A stretch of DNA of 64,000 nt from Trichuris trichiura (Eukaryota > Nematoda > Enoplea > Trichinellida > Trichuridae). Below, in pieces: positions 11,561 through 25,400 of the stretch (its first letter is position 1; each line of letters opens with the position of its first letter). A program made the translations under genes and the position numbers. The stretch is from contig JBAJFE010000005.1 in assembly GCA_037903355.1 (NCBI GenBank), positions 3,534,001 through 3,598,000 on the forward strand, in the 5' to 3' direction. Under the pieces are notes generated by a model that saw only the letters and a list, made by a program, of their open reading frames with translations, was not told where the DNA came from and searched no databases.

Positions 11561-14238
11561 TTAAACAATTCCATAAACGGGATCTCCAATGCGAAGTAAG
11601 CCGCCTGTTACGTTCTGTTGGTCTTCGAGTTTCAAGTATATGCCGAAAGTGAACTCGCTACCGCTTAGAGTGCGCAAATGCTTAAGAACTTCCGGAGTCT
11701 TTGCCCCATTTTCGGGATTCACCGCGATTACTGCGCAACGCTGACACTTTCCAATGCAGTCAAAAAGCGTTGATCCAATTTTAACTTGATTCCACATCTC
11801 CTCTTCAAATGGCTCAGCTCCTTCTATCACAAGATTGGGTCTGAATCGAGCAATCAGTTCTTCTTCATTCATACGACAACCGGGATCCTCTTGCATCTCT
11901 TCCAATAGCCTTTGCACTGAAGCTCTGTTCACCATAAGGTATTGAGCTTGATTGTTCAAGCCATGGTCGGAAGGACCACCTTTGAGTAAATTTCATCTGT
12001 GAGAATTATTCCTTGAAAAGTTAACCACTAACTGGAATGCACTAGACGAGTCCCTTTGGTCTTCAACACTTCATCTAGCCAGATGGCAACATCCTCACCG
12101 CAGTCGCTAGCTTCCTCCCTATACATTGAATGTTATGGTCAGGAAACAACTATAGGTAGATAGTATACTTTCTGTTGCACACGTTGTACGTTGTATGTGG
12201 CTCTGCGTATGCAGTGCTGACAGGTACGCACGTACGTTTCGCCTTTTGGTCATCAAATAGCCAAAGCTTTGAAAGGTCAATGGACAGTCGCACTTTGCTG
12301 AGAGCAGCATTATTTTCTAACTTCACTGCAACGCCATACGAATCTACGACCATCCATTTACGATCTAACCATAAACCATAATTGCTGATTGGCCAATGAT
12401 CGGCAACTTCCACCGGGCGGCATGATTTGACTGGATAGACGAAAATCTTTTCAAGTTTAAATACTCGCTTCTGATTATCTTCTACTGTCATGTTATGTAA
12501 ATTATTGCTGAAACAAAGAAATGAAGCTGGCAAGAAGTTCTTCTCCATTCCATTCGAACCTCAACTTTTCCAATGGAGCTTTCTCAACAAAACATTCTTC
12601 AATGAAGGACAGGAACCTTGACACGTCATCCGCTACGGATGTCCAACCGAAAGAGATTCGAACAGCGCCCAAAGGATGGCCGTTCAGAACGTCAACTTGA
12701 TCGCCACATCGTTTGATGCCTTCCTGAAATATAATGCTAAACATAAACAAATGCAATAAAGAAAGTACAGTACTAACTGCTGCGTAATTTTACTTGTTTG
12801 AAACTTTATCTTTCTAGAGACATTCGTTGTAAGTTTAGGCATACACATACCTCATATAAAGACATTGCTTGTGAATCGGTTAGACCAAGGGCAAGCTGGC
12901 AAGCACCCTGATTACAGAAGCAACCTGTTCGCAGCTGTATATCGTAGGCGCCGGCCATACGGTCTACTTCGCTGAACCCCACCCATCGACCATCCGAGCG
13001 CAACAGGTTGAAAGCTACGTACCACCTTGCTCCAAGGGACTTCGAAACTTTGACTCGCAATAAATGTGCGCTACCTTGCTACCGTTGTAATGACGTAAAC
13101 CCAACAAACCATCGTATGCCCTGTTGGCTAGTTGAAAAACTCGTTGGCCTATTCTAGCAATGCCACCTGAAAATTCTTTACATTAAAATACATTAATTAC
13201 AGTACTCTTTTTTTCACCAGCTTTTTCGATTGCGTCGAAACCGTGCTTCAATGCAATAACCAGCTGATAGGCTAGTGTGCCATCCTCAAACCTAAGCGAA
13301 AAAAAATATTTTTGAAACTTTCCCTATATTGTCGACTATGTCGTCGCCTGCCTCTTTTCGATTTCGTCGCGCGGCTGGAAAAAATCAAAAGTTGAGGAGT
13401 AGATCTTCGCAGTTCCACCGCCAAAATAAGGTCGCTGCAACACGTGGGCACTTTTCCTGAGCACCAGCAGGGCGCCAATTCCTGTTGGAAAGCCGAACAT
13501 TTTATAAAAAGAAATAGTAACGAAGTCTGGCCCGTTGGCGCCTAAGCTGAATTGACACGTTGGCGCCAGCGCAGCCGCATCCAGGCAAGTGTACCATCGT
13601 TGCGGCCCCAAGGAACCTTCGCGAACAAGCTCGCACCATTTCAATGGATATCGACGACCGCAAAAGTTGGTCTGACCAGGATAGGCTAACAGAGCTGCGC
13701 AGTCGCATTTTACCAGCTTGCTGTCCATATAGGGCCTTTGCATGGCTGAAGTTAAGGCCTTTTCGTCAACAGCATACACCGCTACATTTTGCATAAAAGC
13801 GTGCACACGCATTCCCACAACGGATGTGTGATTATCTTGCAGGTATATAAAACACGGTTCTCCCATTCGAACGGACTGGTACCAAGTGTTATTGAAAAGG
13901 GGCCCACTTCCAACACTTTTCGCTTCGTGATCCTTGCAGCGTTCGCAGCGACTCCAGTTGAATGATTCGGCCACAATTTTCAAAGCGGCACTGCAGTTGG
14001 AAGTGAACACTACGGCGTAATGCTCGGATGTCGTGCCAAAGTGGTTCAAAATTTTCTGACGCATTTGGTCAACTCTTGACGACGTTAGCAAACCGCGGGA
14101 ATTAAGACTGTGAGGATTGCCAAATCGATTGAGCGTCAAATCGTTTAGGAATGCTTGTATCTGCTCATCGGTATATTCAGTTGTAGCAGCATGGTCAAGG
14201 TAGGTCTCTGTACGAACAGAGTTTGAATTAGCGTCCAT
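11561..14238 (-). CDS. MOCOS: Molybdenum cofactor sulfurase (one apparent frameshift)
   Basis: Transfers sulfur from L-cysteine to the Mo centre, activating xanthine dehydrogenase and aldehyde oxidase. Exons on the minus strand: 14238-13352, 13291-13218, 13166-12851, 12723-12560, 12507-12169, 12118-12033, 11979-11561. The N-terminal PLP-dependent cysteine desulfurase/class V aminotransferase part starts MDANSNSV and includes YLDHAATT, GNPHSLNS, the DNHTSVVGMR block and the RTGCFCNQGACQ loop with the sulfur-carrying cysteines. The C-terminal half is MOSC-N (VYPVKSC) plus MOSC (RFRPNLVIEG, GKCQRCAVI). Exon lengths sum to 2,285 nt, one base short of an open frame. The break lies in exon 3 near 13,020, where family similarity passes from one frame to the next without a usable intron. 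The corrected length would be about 761 residues against about 890 in human. Intron 1 has a GC donor. The break may be a sequencing error or a null allele. Confidence 0.93.
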
Positions 14239-16491
14239 CTCGTCGGGTAGCCGGAAAACAATATGTGATTAATCTGAAAAAAATAAAGTAAAATCGCTTC
14301 TGCTAACCTCTTCAACTTGAAACTGCTACGCGCACTCAAAAGTCAATTCGCGGGTTCTAATAAAGCTCAGCTGAAAATCACTCTGAGAGGGAAAAAGGGG
14401 CGCGAAAGTATTCAAAGGTAAATATCATAAACGAACTTGGATACTGTTAGGACAAAAAGTGGCATCTTAAAGGGTATTAGAGATCGCCAGAACGAATTGT
14501 TTACTCAATTCATATATGCCACTTTATCATTACGAATTCTTTGTAAAAGAAAAGTAAACTGTTGAAAATAAGGCATAAGCAAATGGTTAATGGATTCGGA
14601 CAAGCAACGCTACGCGAATTGCAGACGCAGTCTTACAGGTTTACAAACAAGAGCGTACAAAAGGCTATTGTTGACCAGCGAAGCCAACAAGTCAACTTTG
14701 ACACAATGTCGATGAACTTGACAGACAGCTGTCTACAATAAGTACAAACGGCAACTCATAAATAAACGAAATGCTAATCATTACCGATACACCTTGTGTC
14801 ATCAAAGGGACGACGAGAAGAAAAATGACCGTGACAGTCAACGTGTTACAGTTTTCAGGCGAGTTAAAAATAATGAGTATGGTTTAACATAATTTGTAAC
14901 TACTTAACATTACCGAATGAATCCGTTTTGCAAACGCAGGTTACATCGCTTTTAAATGACTGCCGCGCTACTCTTTTTATGAAAACGATCGAATTGATAC
15001 GAATTTAAAAAAATAAAAACAGCTGAACTGTTAAATGCATGAAGGCATATTACTCCGACCATAAAACATTTATAGATGAAAGAACAGCAAGTTAAATAAG
15101 CTTCTGTGACTGAAAAGCGCTGTAAAACAATTAGCAATAACACTGAGGCAATGCGTGCGTTAGCGTAAATAAAAGCCTAGAAAGCAAAAATAAGCTTAAG
15201 ATATTAAGAACAATGTTGTACGTGAAAGACAGCGCCTTAGAATCATTCCATACAGGATTTCGCAAGAATGCAAAAACTTGCCCCTAGAAATAATGTAGTT
15301 GAGGCGGAACACGTATTACCCATATCTATGTCTATTTTGTGCTTCAGTTTCATCGTATTAAAGAGCATACCGCGTCTCCTTACTTTACCTAGTAGAAGAT
15401 ATGCAGATTATTTCAAAACAGCGCCCTAATCACAACTAGGAATCATGAAAGGGTGCCTTAAACGTTAGCTCGGCCATTTGCCGACTCGTTCAGCTAGGGA
15501 ATCGAAGCAGGAAAGACGTATTTATGTTAAAGCGCCTGAGTATCATTTACACGTCATTTTGCAACTTCGCGCTCACCATAATGAAACGACCCTGCGAGCT
15601 AATTTGCAATTCCAACAGGTTAATTTTCTAGTTTGTTACCTGTTTTGCAATAGGCGACAAAACGCTGCTGTGGATTATGTGAAAGAAAAATGAGTACTTG
15701 CTTACGGATATTCAATGAAATCCAAACAGCAGCCACAACCTATTAGCAACAGAAGCGGAGTACTTCTTCTGCAATTTTAAAGGTTTGTCAGAGTGTTTTG
15801 AGCTTTCAGATTTTTCCAGAGGATAATTCTCAGTCTTCTTCTTGACTCCCTACCTGAAAATCTTTTAACTGCGACAGTAGCTGCGTATACTTTTAAGGGG
15901 AATAAGTCTACGCTGGCAACAAGCAGCAAATAAGTCATGATCAATTCAAATTTATTAAGGCACAGTCTACACGAGAGTTGTAGACCAGATGGAATATGAC
16001 GTGAGTTCACTGTTAATAGTAATGATTTGTAAGTCCGCTCACTACAGGAGGACACTTTTTGAGATGCTTCTATTTGCTACCGAGAGCAAAGATAACGTGC
16101 AAAATTGCACGGCAGAGTGGTTCCTTTCTTCAAACCGCGGACACGTCATCTCTCTCTTCCCTGCTTAACCGTTATCTGATTCGCAGGTCCCACCTAAAGG
16201 TCAGCAAGTAGGGCTATGAGAGTGGAGCGAGAACTACATACTCTGTCTACAATTGTTTTCACAAATTTAAATTTAAAATACTTTATAAAGTAAACATGTC
16301 TGAACCGCTCTGCTCAGCATGTTTAGCGACAGTACCATGCGCAAAAGCGGCTAAAGAGGATACAACAAAGTCAATTATCGACTGAGAAAAAGCAGGTGAA
16401 CCAAAAATGAAAAAAAAGAGTTGGCACACTGTATGCTACGCTTTGAAAAAATTTATTTGCTACAGCATCAGGAAAGCAGCGACGCGTTGCG
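14239..16491. other. Intergenic between MOCOS and Dicer
   Basis: No gene recognised. The sequence 5' of MOCOS should hold its promoter, but I see no clear TATA or initiator. The 92-codon minus frame at 15,777-16,055 has no recognisable motif. Confidence 0.5.
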
Positions 16492-19400
16492 CTACTGAAT
16501 AAGTGACGTTTGCGAATGATCAATTGCGGCAACATTCTGGCTATCCATCTGTTGCTTTAAATAGTGCAGGGCGCGCTTTGCCGCTGTATTCTTTGCCAGC
16601 CAACGCGACTTTCCCATACCGGAAAATTCGTGTCCGCCTTTAACGGTAACCTTTACGCGCGTTTTATTGATCGATTTGTCATAGCAGCTCCTGAAATAGA
16701 TAAACAGTTTACAAATAAAAAATAAAATAGTACGCAACTTACGCAAAAGTTGCGGTTGAGTCTAGCTCACACAACTGCCGAACAGGAGACTTCGGTACGT
16801 TGGCACAACATTCCTCTGAAACCAGTTCACCCAATCAAATAAGCTAAACGTTCCGCTGTTGTAAAAACAATGTTATTACGCAAAAAAAAGTCGATTATTT
16901 TTAAGCAACTTTAAGAAAATTTTTAAGCAACTGAAACTTTAAGAAAACTACAAAATATTAATATGGCCCAACATATTATCAGCTATTAGGCCATTAATCA
17001 AACCAGATACATCTCCAAATAATTTTAGCGTAAATGTGAAACAAAAAGAACACCGATATATATTGTCTGATAATAAAAACAGCGAATATTATACTCCAGA
17101 CGCAACTTTCATGTACACATGTAGCCCGCAATTTTGAAGAACTCTAACTTCTTAAAAAAACATGAAAAAGGATAGCTTGAAGTTTCCAACTGCTTCTGCA
17201 GCTCTTCTCTGCTCTCCTGAACGCATTACACGCGTGAGAAAACAGAGACGGCTAATCATTTCGAGCAGGCAACCCTCCGAAAAGCTTGTTCAAACTTTGT
17301 AACTTTTCACGCATAACAGCCTTACGATTAAAAATTTAATTCGGGAAAAAGCATTGAGTACTAAGCGAATCCCGAAAGCATCAACTCGAAGACCATTTTT
17401 TCCATAAAAAATTACGGAGCCGCAACTTCAAACTAAAATAGCTAAGATGTTCGACATAATAACCATTTGCAAAACTCATTCCAAGATTGACTTGACGACA
17501 GAGCAGTAAAAATCAGACTATTTAACAAAACCGTGAGACATGATAAGAGTTAAGAGCAAAGCCAAGGGCCTTATCAAGAAAACGGTATTAAGGCAGTTAG
17601 GATTACCAGAAAACTACATAACAAACCAAAAGTAAGCGCGCCCGGAATAACAATACTCATAGCTCAACTAGAGTAGCTCAGGATTGGGCTTAGCGCGGAT
17701 ACGCGGTGTCCTACTACCGTAGGAGGCATCAGAATGCAGGTACAATCAGTGTAAATTTAAATCGATATTATTCTTAAAACAGAAGCTTCGAACTAGCAGT
17801 TTTGGATGACCTAAGAGCGGTAAAGCACCAGTCGTCTACAGAAAACGTCGTAAGCTAAGGTTTGCCTGCTAAGTGGATCTTAACTCTAAAAAAACAGCAT
17901 TTAGAAGTCAGCACGGAATGTAGGACGGTTGAACCAAAACTGGAAAGAAAAAAGAAAATGAATTAATAAAAATTAGCGACGACGAGGTAGCCTGAACATC
18001 ATTACAGCATACTGTCGGTCTATTCTTCTCCTGAGCGATTACGGTTACAAGAGATACACCGAGTAAGAGAGAAATAGACATAGGAGCCTCGACTGTGCCA
18101 GCTTTGCGTGAAACACGAAAAGAATACAATTCAAAACCGCGATACCGTGTAGGCAAGGCTTACAAGTTGCAGTTACCTATTTGAGCCTTCATCATGGGAT
18201 AGTAGGTTTGCCACACTACCTCCAAGGAACATCCGGAATCTAAATAAATGGCGCCCGCCACGGATTCGAATATATCGCCCAACACTTTGGGAACTTCGTA
18301 CTCTTCAACGTCAATCTCCGGATTGTTGACATCTCCCAATATGAACAACTGCGCGATGAAAAGCATACACATTATTCGACGTTTCAACAAGCAAAAATAC
18401 CTCCGTATTAAAGTTTACGTCTTTGTTCAACTCGATTAATACCTTTACGAAGTTTCCCACCGCGTTGTAAAGTGCGGGGTTGCTTGCCATCAAATACTAA
18501 AAAAAAATTCACATACTTATACAACGAAGCGAGAAAGAAAAATAAAGGAAAAGAGACGCCGTATAAAACTTGAAAAAAACTTGCTAATATTGATGAATCA
18601 ATTTCAAACAGGTTAGACTGTGGTCATTATAAAAACAGTATGAAAGAAAGTAAACGTTTCACACACAAATGCCGCTCATATATGCATACGCGGCAATTCC
18701 AATGAACGTAATAACTGGCTGCCTTTAGCAGAGTTTGGCTGCCTTAGATAATATATATTAGCATTAATGCTAAAAATTTATGACCCATATCGGACTAAGA
18801 AATGATGCTGCTTGGACTTCCCAGACAAAAAATCCATATGACTTTATATAGCAGTTATTGTAATGTGCATTATTTCTCGCTAACCATTTTAAAGATTCGT
18901 CTGAAGAATTCATGCGTATATACATACCTTATGATAGCCGTGCTTTACAGCTATTGACGCGAAATTCATATTATTGACCAGTGCCGACCTTATATCACTC
19001 AAAAGGCCTGGACTTTTGTACAGCTCTCTTTCGTAGATGAAATGAGTGACCAAATAGTCCAAGATTGCGTCACCCAAAAATTCCATTCTCTAAAAGAATC
19101 ATTTACGACTGTCTGCAGTGTTCATACTGTATATACTTCGTAGTTTTCAAAAACCGCCGGTCTACAGTAGGAGCTGTGCGTTAACGCCTGGACAAGATAG
19201 GCGCGGTGTTTGAACTCGTATCTTAAAACGTGTTCAAACTTTTCCAGCTGCAACCTCTTCCAAGTTTCCTCTAAGGCTACCGCGGAAGTGACAGCCGGTT
19301 CGGACATCTCAGCCTTAAAAAAGGCGGCAACGCTTTCAAAGACTTTTCAGGAAATAGCTGCTGAGAAAAACCTTGCAGATGACGCTCAGACCAAGCCATT

Positions 19401-22400
19401 CCATAAACTGCAACGCTACAGCATGGCCGCACGAACGTACATAGACACCAATTAAAGCTTCGACGCAATCGGCCACCCGTTTGTCCGAAACCACATGCCG
19501 TTCAATCAAGTTTAAATTTTTCTAACAAGGCAATAGGGACAGGGAATGTCTAACATTTCAACTGAAATCACCTACGTCGACATCGGCGGAATCGTCATCT
19601 AACCCTGTATCGTCCTCTAATTCGGACGCGACAAAGCATGGAGGCAACCAATTGACCGTTGGCTTGAACTCTTGAACGATAATCATTCCGCAAAGACCAA
19701 TTCGTTTGCCCAGTTTACACAGGTTTGCATTAGATATCTCGTTTCTTCGCAGGTCGCTTAGTTGACCCGGCTGCTTGTCCGCATGCTTTTTGAACATGCA
19801 CACGGCAACCGCGTATTTCAGGAACGAATCGCCCAACGTTTCGGCATTCTCCATGTCGAATAGATCGTTTGCGCTGGGGCAAGTTAGCGCAAGCAAAATT
19901 TCGCGCAATCCCGGTTGCAACCGGTATCTCGTAGTAAACTGTTTGAAAAATGAGGCTACAACGTCGGATGAGCTATCCGCTACTGCAGCTTCGGCGATAT
20001 CGCCATTTGTTAACTGTTCACCTTTTGCTGATTCAAGACTACGCGGAACAAGATTAAAGTCCTCTTTACGGACAAAGAAAGCGTCAATGACGTCCACTGC
20101 GTCGTCGTTAAGGACTACTTTTTTGTTGCGAACATTCTGTGTTGTGGAATCGGTTGGCATTATGGATTGATGAAAGAACAATTCCTCTTCGTCAAATTCC
20201 TTACATGACGAAGCAGTAGCACTTGACGAATTGACTTCGGTGGCTGTTGGAGTAGCAGCATTAGCCTTTTCCGACTTACAGACATTTTCGAAATAACCCT
20301 CGTTCATGCCTTCAAACTGTACAAGCAAACCCACATCAGGCTCACCGCCGTCGCAACTTTCAGTCGGTACAGATTTTTTCTTATTCCGTGTAGCATAACC
20401 GTTGGTACGACACCAATGCGAATCGATCGGTTGCGCTTCCTCGTCATCGCCAGACTGAACATCGTCTGGCGAAAATGCCTCTTTCCGAATAGTCGTGCGC
20501 AGCTCGTCAGCAACAGCTAAGCAGCGCAGTCTTAAAACATCAAAAGTAACGCGAAAGTCGAAAAACGATCATCTGCCGAGCAAAATGATAAAAAAATGGT
20601 TGCAAGGGGGCTAGAAGCCATCTTAGTACTTGAAAATCAAATAGCGCTAACCTATAAAGTACGGTAGGTAGGCAAGTTAGTTGAAACCACATTTGCCAGC
20701 TGAACGGATGAACGTACACAAGTTCCGGTACGAACATCGAACCTGCGTACGCATGAGCTATTGGATCTGAACGTATCATGACCGCTTCGCGCGAGTCACC
20801 TTTGACCCGTCGGTGAATCATACTGTATCTGTAAGATTTTTAAAAAAATGACTTTGACCACCGCGAAACGCAATCGAAGGTTACCTCGGGCGCACGTAGT
20901 CGCCGCAAAGAAGCGGCTGCTCCAAATTGAAGATTTTTAAATTATGGGATTTTTCGTAGTACTCCGCGAACGATGCGAACCCTCCAAAATCGCATGGCGA
21001 CAATGGGTTCATATCTTTGCGCACCGCGACTACACGGACGAAATTGTCAATGCCCTTATGTTTGTGATACCAAGGAAGAATAACGCTGTTGACGTACCTG
21101 AAACATGTAGTAATGTCTACACGCGGCAGATGAAAGAACAATCAACGATGCGGTGTTTACCTCGTTTTGTCGTAGACAAAGTTTTTTCGCTCTTCGTCTG
21201 TAGGTCGCTTATTCTGGCGGCGCATTTGCCAAAGTAGCTTATCCACAAGCGCCCAATCGATTACGCAGCCTTTAGCAGGCTCTGCAGAAGAATTCATTAA
21301 GTAATGGACGTAATGACGACGTGGAAAAAATGAACGCTACCTGTAATCAAAGGCACAACGTAGAATGGAACTTCGGAATGATCAAAATCGAATGTTACAG
21401 TGGGGGAATTAAATTTTAACAAATCCAAAAACATGTAACGATGCACTTCCAACAATAAAGCTAACTTGTCGTCAGCGAGAAGCACCGGCTGAGGCAATGA
21501 AACGCATTTGACGTATACTTGTTCCTCCGAGGCAAAAATTTCAAACTTTGGCATCTGAAAAAGCGTAAGCACGCTGGACGCAGTAGCAACCACGCCGAAA
21601 GCCAACAACGAACCTGCGGCAACGGTTCACGGGACAGTAACCCAAAGGTTTCGCCTGTACCGGTGTCGAATGACAATTCGTCAAAGGGACTGTCCAGGAG
21701 AGAAATGGCAACGCTTATCTGTATTTGGCACAAAAATAAAGGCACACCCGCGTTCAAACGGTTGGATAGGCAAGCTGGCACCTAAGAAAAAAAAAAGCAT
21801 TACGGCAAGTTGTCAACTTCCAAATACAATCATCGTCCGAACAAAGCCTTATATTAAAAGAGAAAAACAACAAACTGCCGGAAGCGTAGAGAAGAACAAT
21901 TTTCAACCATTATAGATTGTCGAACTCAGCTCTTAGCTCTAAGACCATACGCAGAGCATACAAGCAATATAAGCAGGCGGAAAATAAGCTATACAACAAG
22001 CAATGACGAGTCAAATTAAATATAAAGGAAAACTATAAGACCTCAGCAGGCCGAGACGGTCTTGAAATGAGTTTACGAAAGGGCAAGTTCGTGAACAGGA
22101 AAAAAGGAAACCCCGAAAGCCAAAATTGCAGTTATGAATCGATGCTCATCTACGGAGACGCAAACCGCCTTTTTTTGACAACGCGCTTAAATTATTACAA
22201 TTTTCGGGATTTCAACTTTCTTTCTTACAGCCATCACAGCGTGAACGTATTGCCTAAACATTTGAATATACCGTTTGATTGATGCGTACGTTAGCAGGTA
22301 ATTTAGATGCGGCTTTTCTAACGATTCTGCGAAAGACGTAGGTTCAAATCCCGAATAGGTCGAAAATACACAGTAAAGTTTGGACTTACGGCAGTTGTAC

Positions 22401-25400
22401 AGTGGCATCTTCCAGATGGGGAACGTATTATACAGGTCTTATTCTTTAGATCAATAACTACGAACAAGACGAGTGCAATAGCGCCTCTACTCAAATATAT
22501 TCCTTATCTATAAGATGCCAACGCACAACTGTCATAAGGCCAAAGTTTACAGCGCACTTTCGGCCAATTCGGGATTCTGACCTATCAGGAATTTGACTTT
22601 CGGGATTTTAACCGTCACCATCTGCCAAGATGCTACTACACAAGGATCTCTTGTTCAGACAGAAACAGGACGAAAAAATGATAACACTTATGGAGAAAAA
22701 TGGTACTTTTTTCTTAAAGAGTTCTCGACGATAGCGTCCACTACTTTGTTTCCGCTCGACGAATTCCACAAATTCTTCATCGTCGTCTTCGCGACTTTCA
22801 TCACCGCCGACGGCTTCGGTGTATTTAGATGCCGGCAGCATATGATCGGATAATTCACCATGTTTGTGCAATATTTTGCAGGCTAATAGTGCAGCGGCCA
22901 TTTTTGCCAATTTCTGGTTGGACATAGGAGTACCCTATATGGAGTCGTCACGTCAGGCAAAGCGCAGCGGCACTGACGCTACAATAGCGCACCGTAATTT
23001 TTTTTTTCAAGGGGCAATTAAGCGGCAGCATCAAAGTTGCCGTATACTGCTGAAACCCTGACGAATCGTTAAAACTGGAAATTTCAAACTTCGCCGACGA
23101 TACTGTATATCGATCACTGGGCAACGACATGCAATATCTGGAAAAAAGGCGCAACGCGACTCGTACCTTTGCGCAACAGCTGCAAAATTCTTACCTGTTC
23201 AAAACGTACAGAGATGTGGACAACGTTACCACCGATTGTTGTTGGACTCCGTTTAAGCCGTCCACCGGCGGTCCGTAATAGGCAGGCAGCAATGAATCGA
23301 CCGTGCTATTTTCGTGAGCCAACTCCCAAGCTTCTGTAGCTTCGGACTGATGCCTAATCAATTCCTGAAACACCAATAACAATATGCAACTGTAAAGTTT
23401 GAAAAGGAGAATAACTGCTCGGCAGACTGAAGGCTGCTAGAAGAAACGCAATATGCATAGGATCATTGGCTGCCAGAATCCCGAATAGGTCGAAAATGCA
23501 CTTTAAACTTTGGCCTTGCGGCAGTTACACATTGGCATCTTCTAAATAAGGAATGGACTCGGAGTAGAGGCGTTATTATACCGGTTTTGTTTTCTGCAGC
23601 ACAGACCACCTAAAACGAGTTTTCGACCTATTCGGGATTCGACGTAAAACTTGTTGCCTAATTTTTGAATGTTTTACATGTAGCAATTAGCATAAAGTAA
23701 CAGCACGCGGTATACAATACCTCCTCCATTTCTACGTACGACTTCAGCGTTTTACAAAAGTTATCGGATGCGGAATTTTGAATGATGACAATGTACTGAG
23801 CATCACGCATTCTGGCTCGTCCTATCAAGTAGACCAATGACGAATACGAAATGACGGCAACGTTAAAGCAACGTACCCTTCGACTGAACGAACGACGAGA
23901 AGCTGGCGGGAAGATCGTAACGAATAACAACGTTGCATTGCGGCACGTCGATGCCTTCTTCAAGGATACTGGTGGCAACGAGTAAATTCAATTCTTTGTT
24001 GCGAAATTTGTTTAACGTCTTTTGACGCCATGAAATCGAGTTAGACAATTACAATGACATTTCGGCTGTTAGGGGATACCTCTTCTTGGCGCCTACATTG
24101 TTCCGCCGCAATACCAGTTTGAACCGTTCTTTGCTGAGACTGCCCAACAATAAAACCGACCTTTAGGAACCCGTAAGTATGCGCATCCAACCTTACTACT
24201 TCTTCTAACAAAACCTGAACACCCAAAAGTTGAACAGATTCATTGGAGGATTGGTTGTAAAAAGGCGTAACGCACCTTTAGTTGATAAGCAACGTATCTC
24301 TGAGTGACAAATATTATGCCGCAAAAGGGAGCATCTTTGTCACCGGTCGAACCGTTAGCATTGTACTCGCGCAGACATTTAAGGAGTTCGGCAACGCGAG
24401 GGACTACCAATGATTCCAATTGATCGACGCTCTTGACGCAATCAACCAACGGTTTCAAGCAAGCAATGGCCGCTTGCAAACAACACAGAGCTGCTTTGAG
24501 GAACAATCTTTCGGTTTCAAAATTGCCACGCGGCGGCGATATGCCGCTTTCCAGTTTTGCTTTGAGCAAAAGTTCCTGACGGAGAAACGTTCTGCTCGCG
24601 CTCCACAGACCAATTTTGCTTAGAGACGTCCGCCCCTTGGACAACATTTCCAAAACAAACGATTTCGACTCAACAAAGCTGTACTGACTGTCAACGTCGC
24701 CCGTTTTGCACAAAGTTTCCACAGCTTTCATGTAAGCAGCAATTCGGAGCGACACGTCCATCCATGAAGCGGCCGTATCGTCTTTGCATACTCTAACTTT
24801 TATTTGCGGTTTCGTGGCCACTTTTGCGTACGACTCCAATTCGATTGTAGTTTCGATGCTGCTACACATCACCGACTCCAACATGCCCATTTGTAGCTTT
24901 AGTTCAATTCCCGTTACGTGGGAATTAACAACAGAAGCAGTTAAACCAAGGACGCGAGGTCGCTTTCCTTTGGAGAAAAAAACATCCAACCTATTTCAAT
25001 ATCGTACAACGCGACATGGTATTTTTCTCAGCATTAAGATAAAATAATGAAAATACGTTAAAGCTAGCAAAACTAAATGTCGCGCTTAAGTGTTACAGCT
25101 GGTCGGATGTTGCGCTAATGAACAGGACGCAAAAGCTAACTGAAATTCGAAACTACCGTACTAACCTGCACACTCTTTGTATCGCGACATTATTTGTCTA
25201 TACGGATGATTCTTTGTGGCGTGATGGCACTCGTCGAAAATTATTACATTCAACATTTCGATCGATATGTATCCATGGACGATCATATTCATCAAAATTT
25301 GAGCTGTCATTACCAATACCCGAAATATGAAAATGACATTTTTTAAGTGACCAACTTTGTCACGCAATGTATACCTGATACTTTTCTAACTGCTTTTGCC

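Noticed and set aside
22323..22360. tRNA-like B box (ggttcaaatcc)
   Set aside because: No T-stem pairing and no A box at the right spacing; it coincides with the MITE end.
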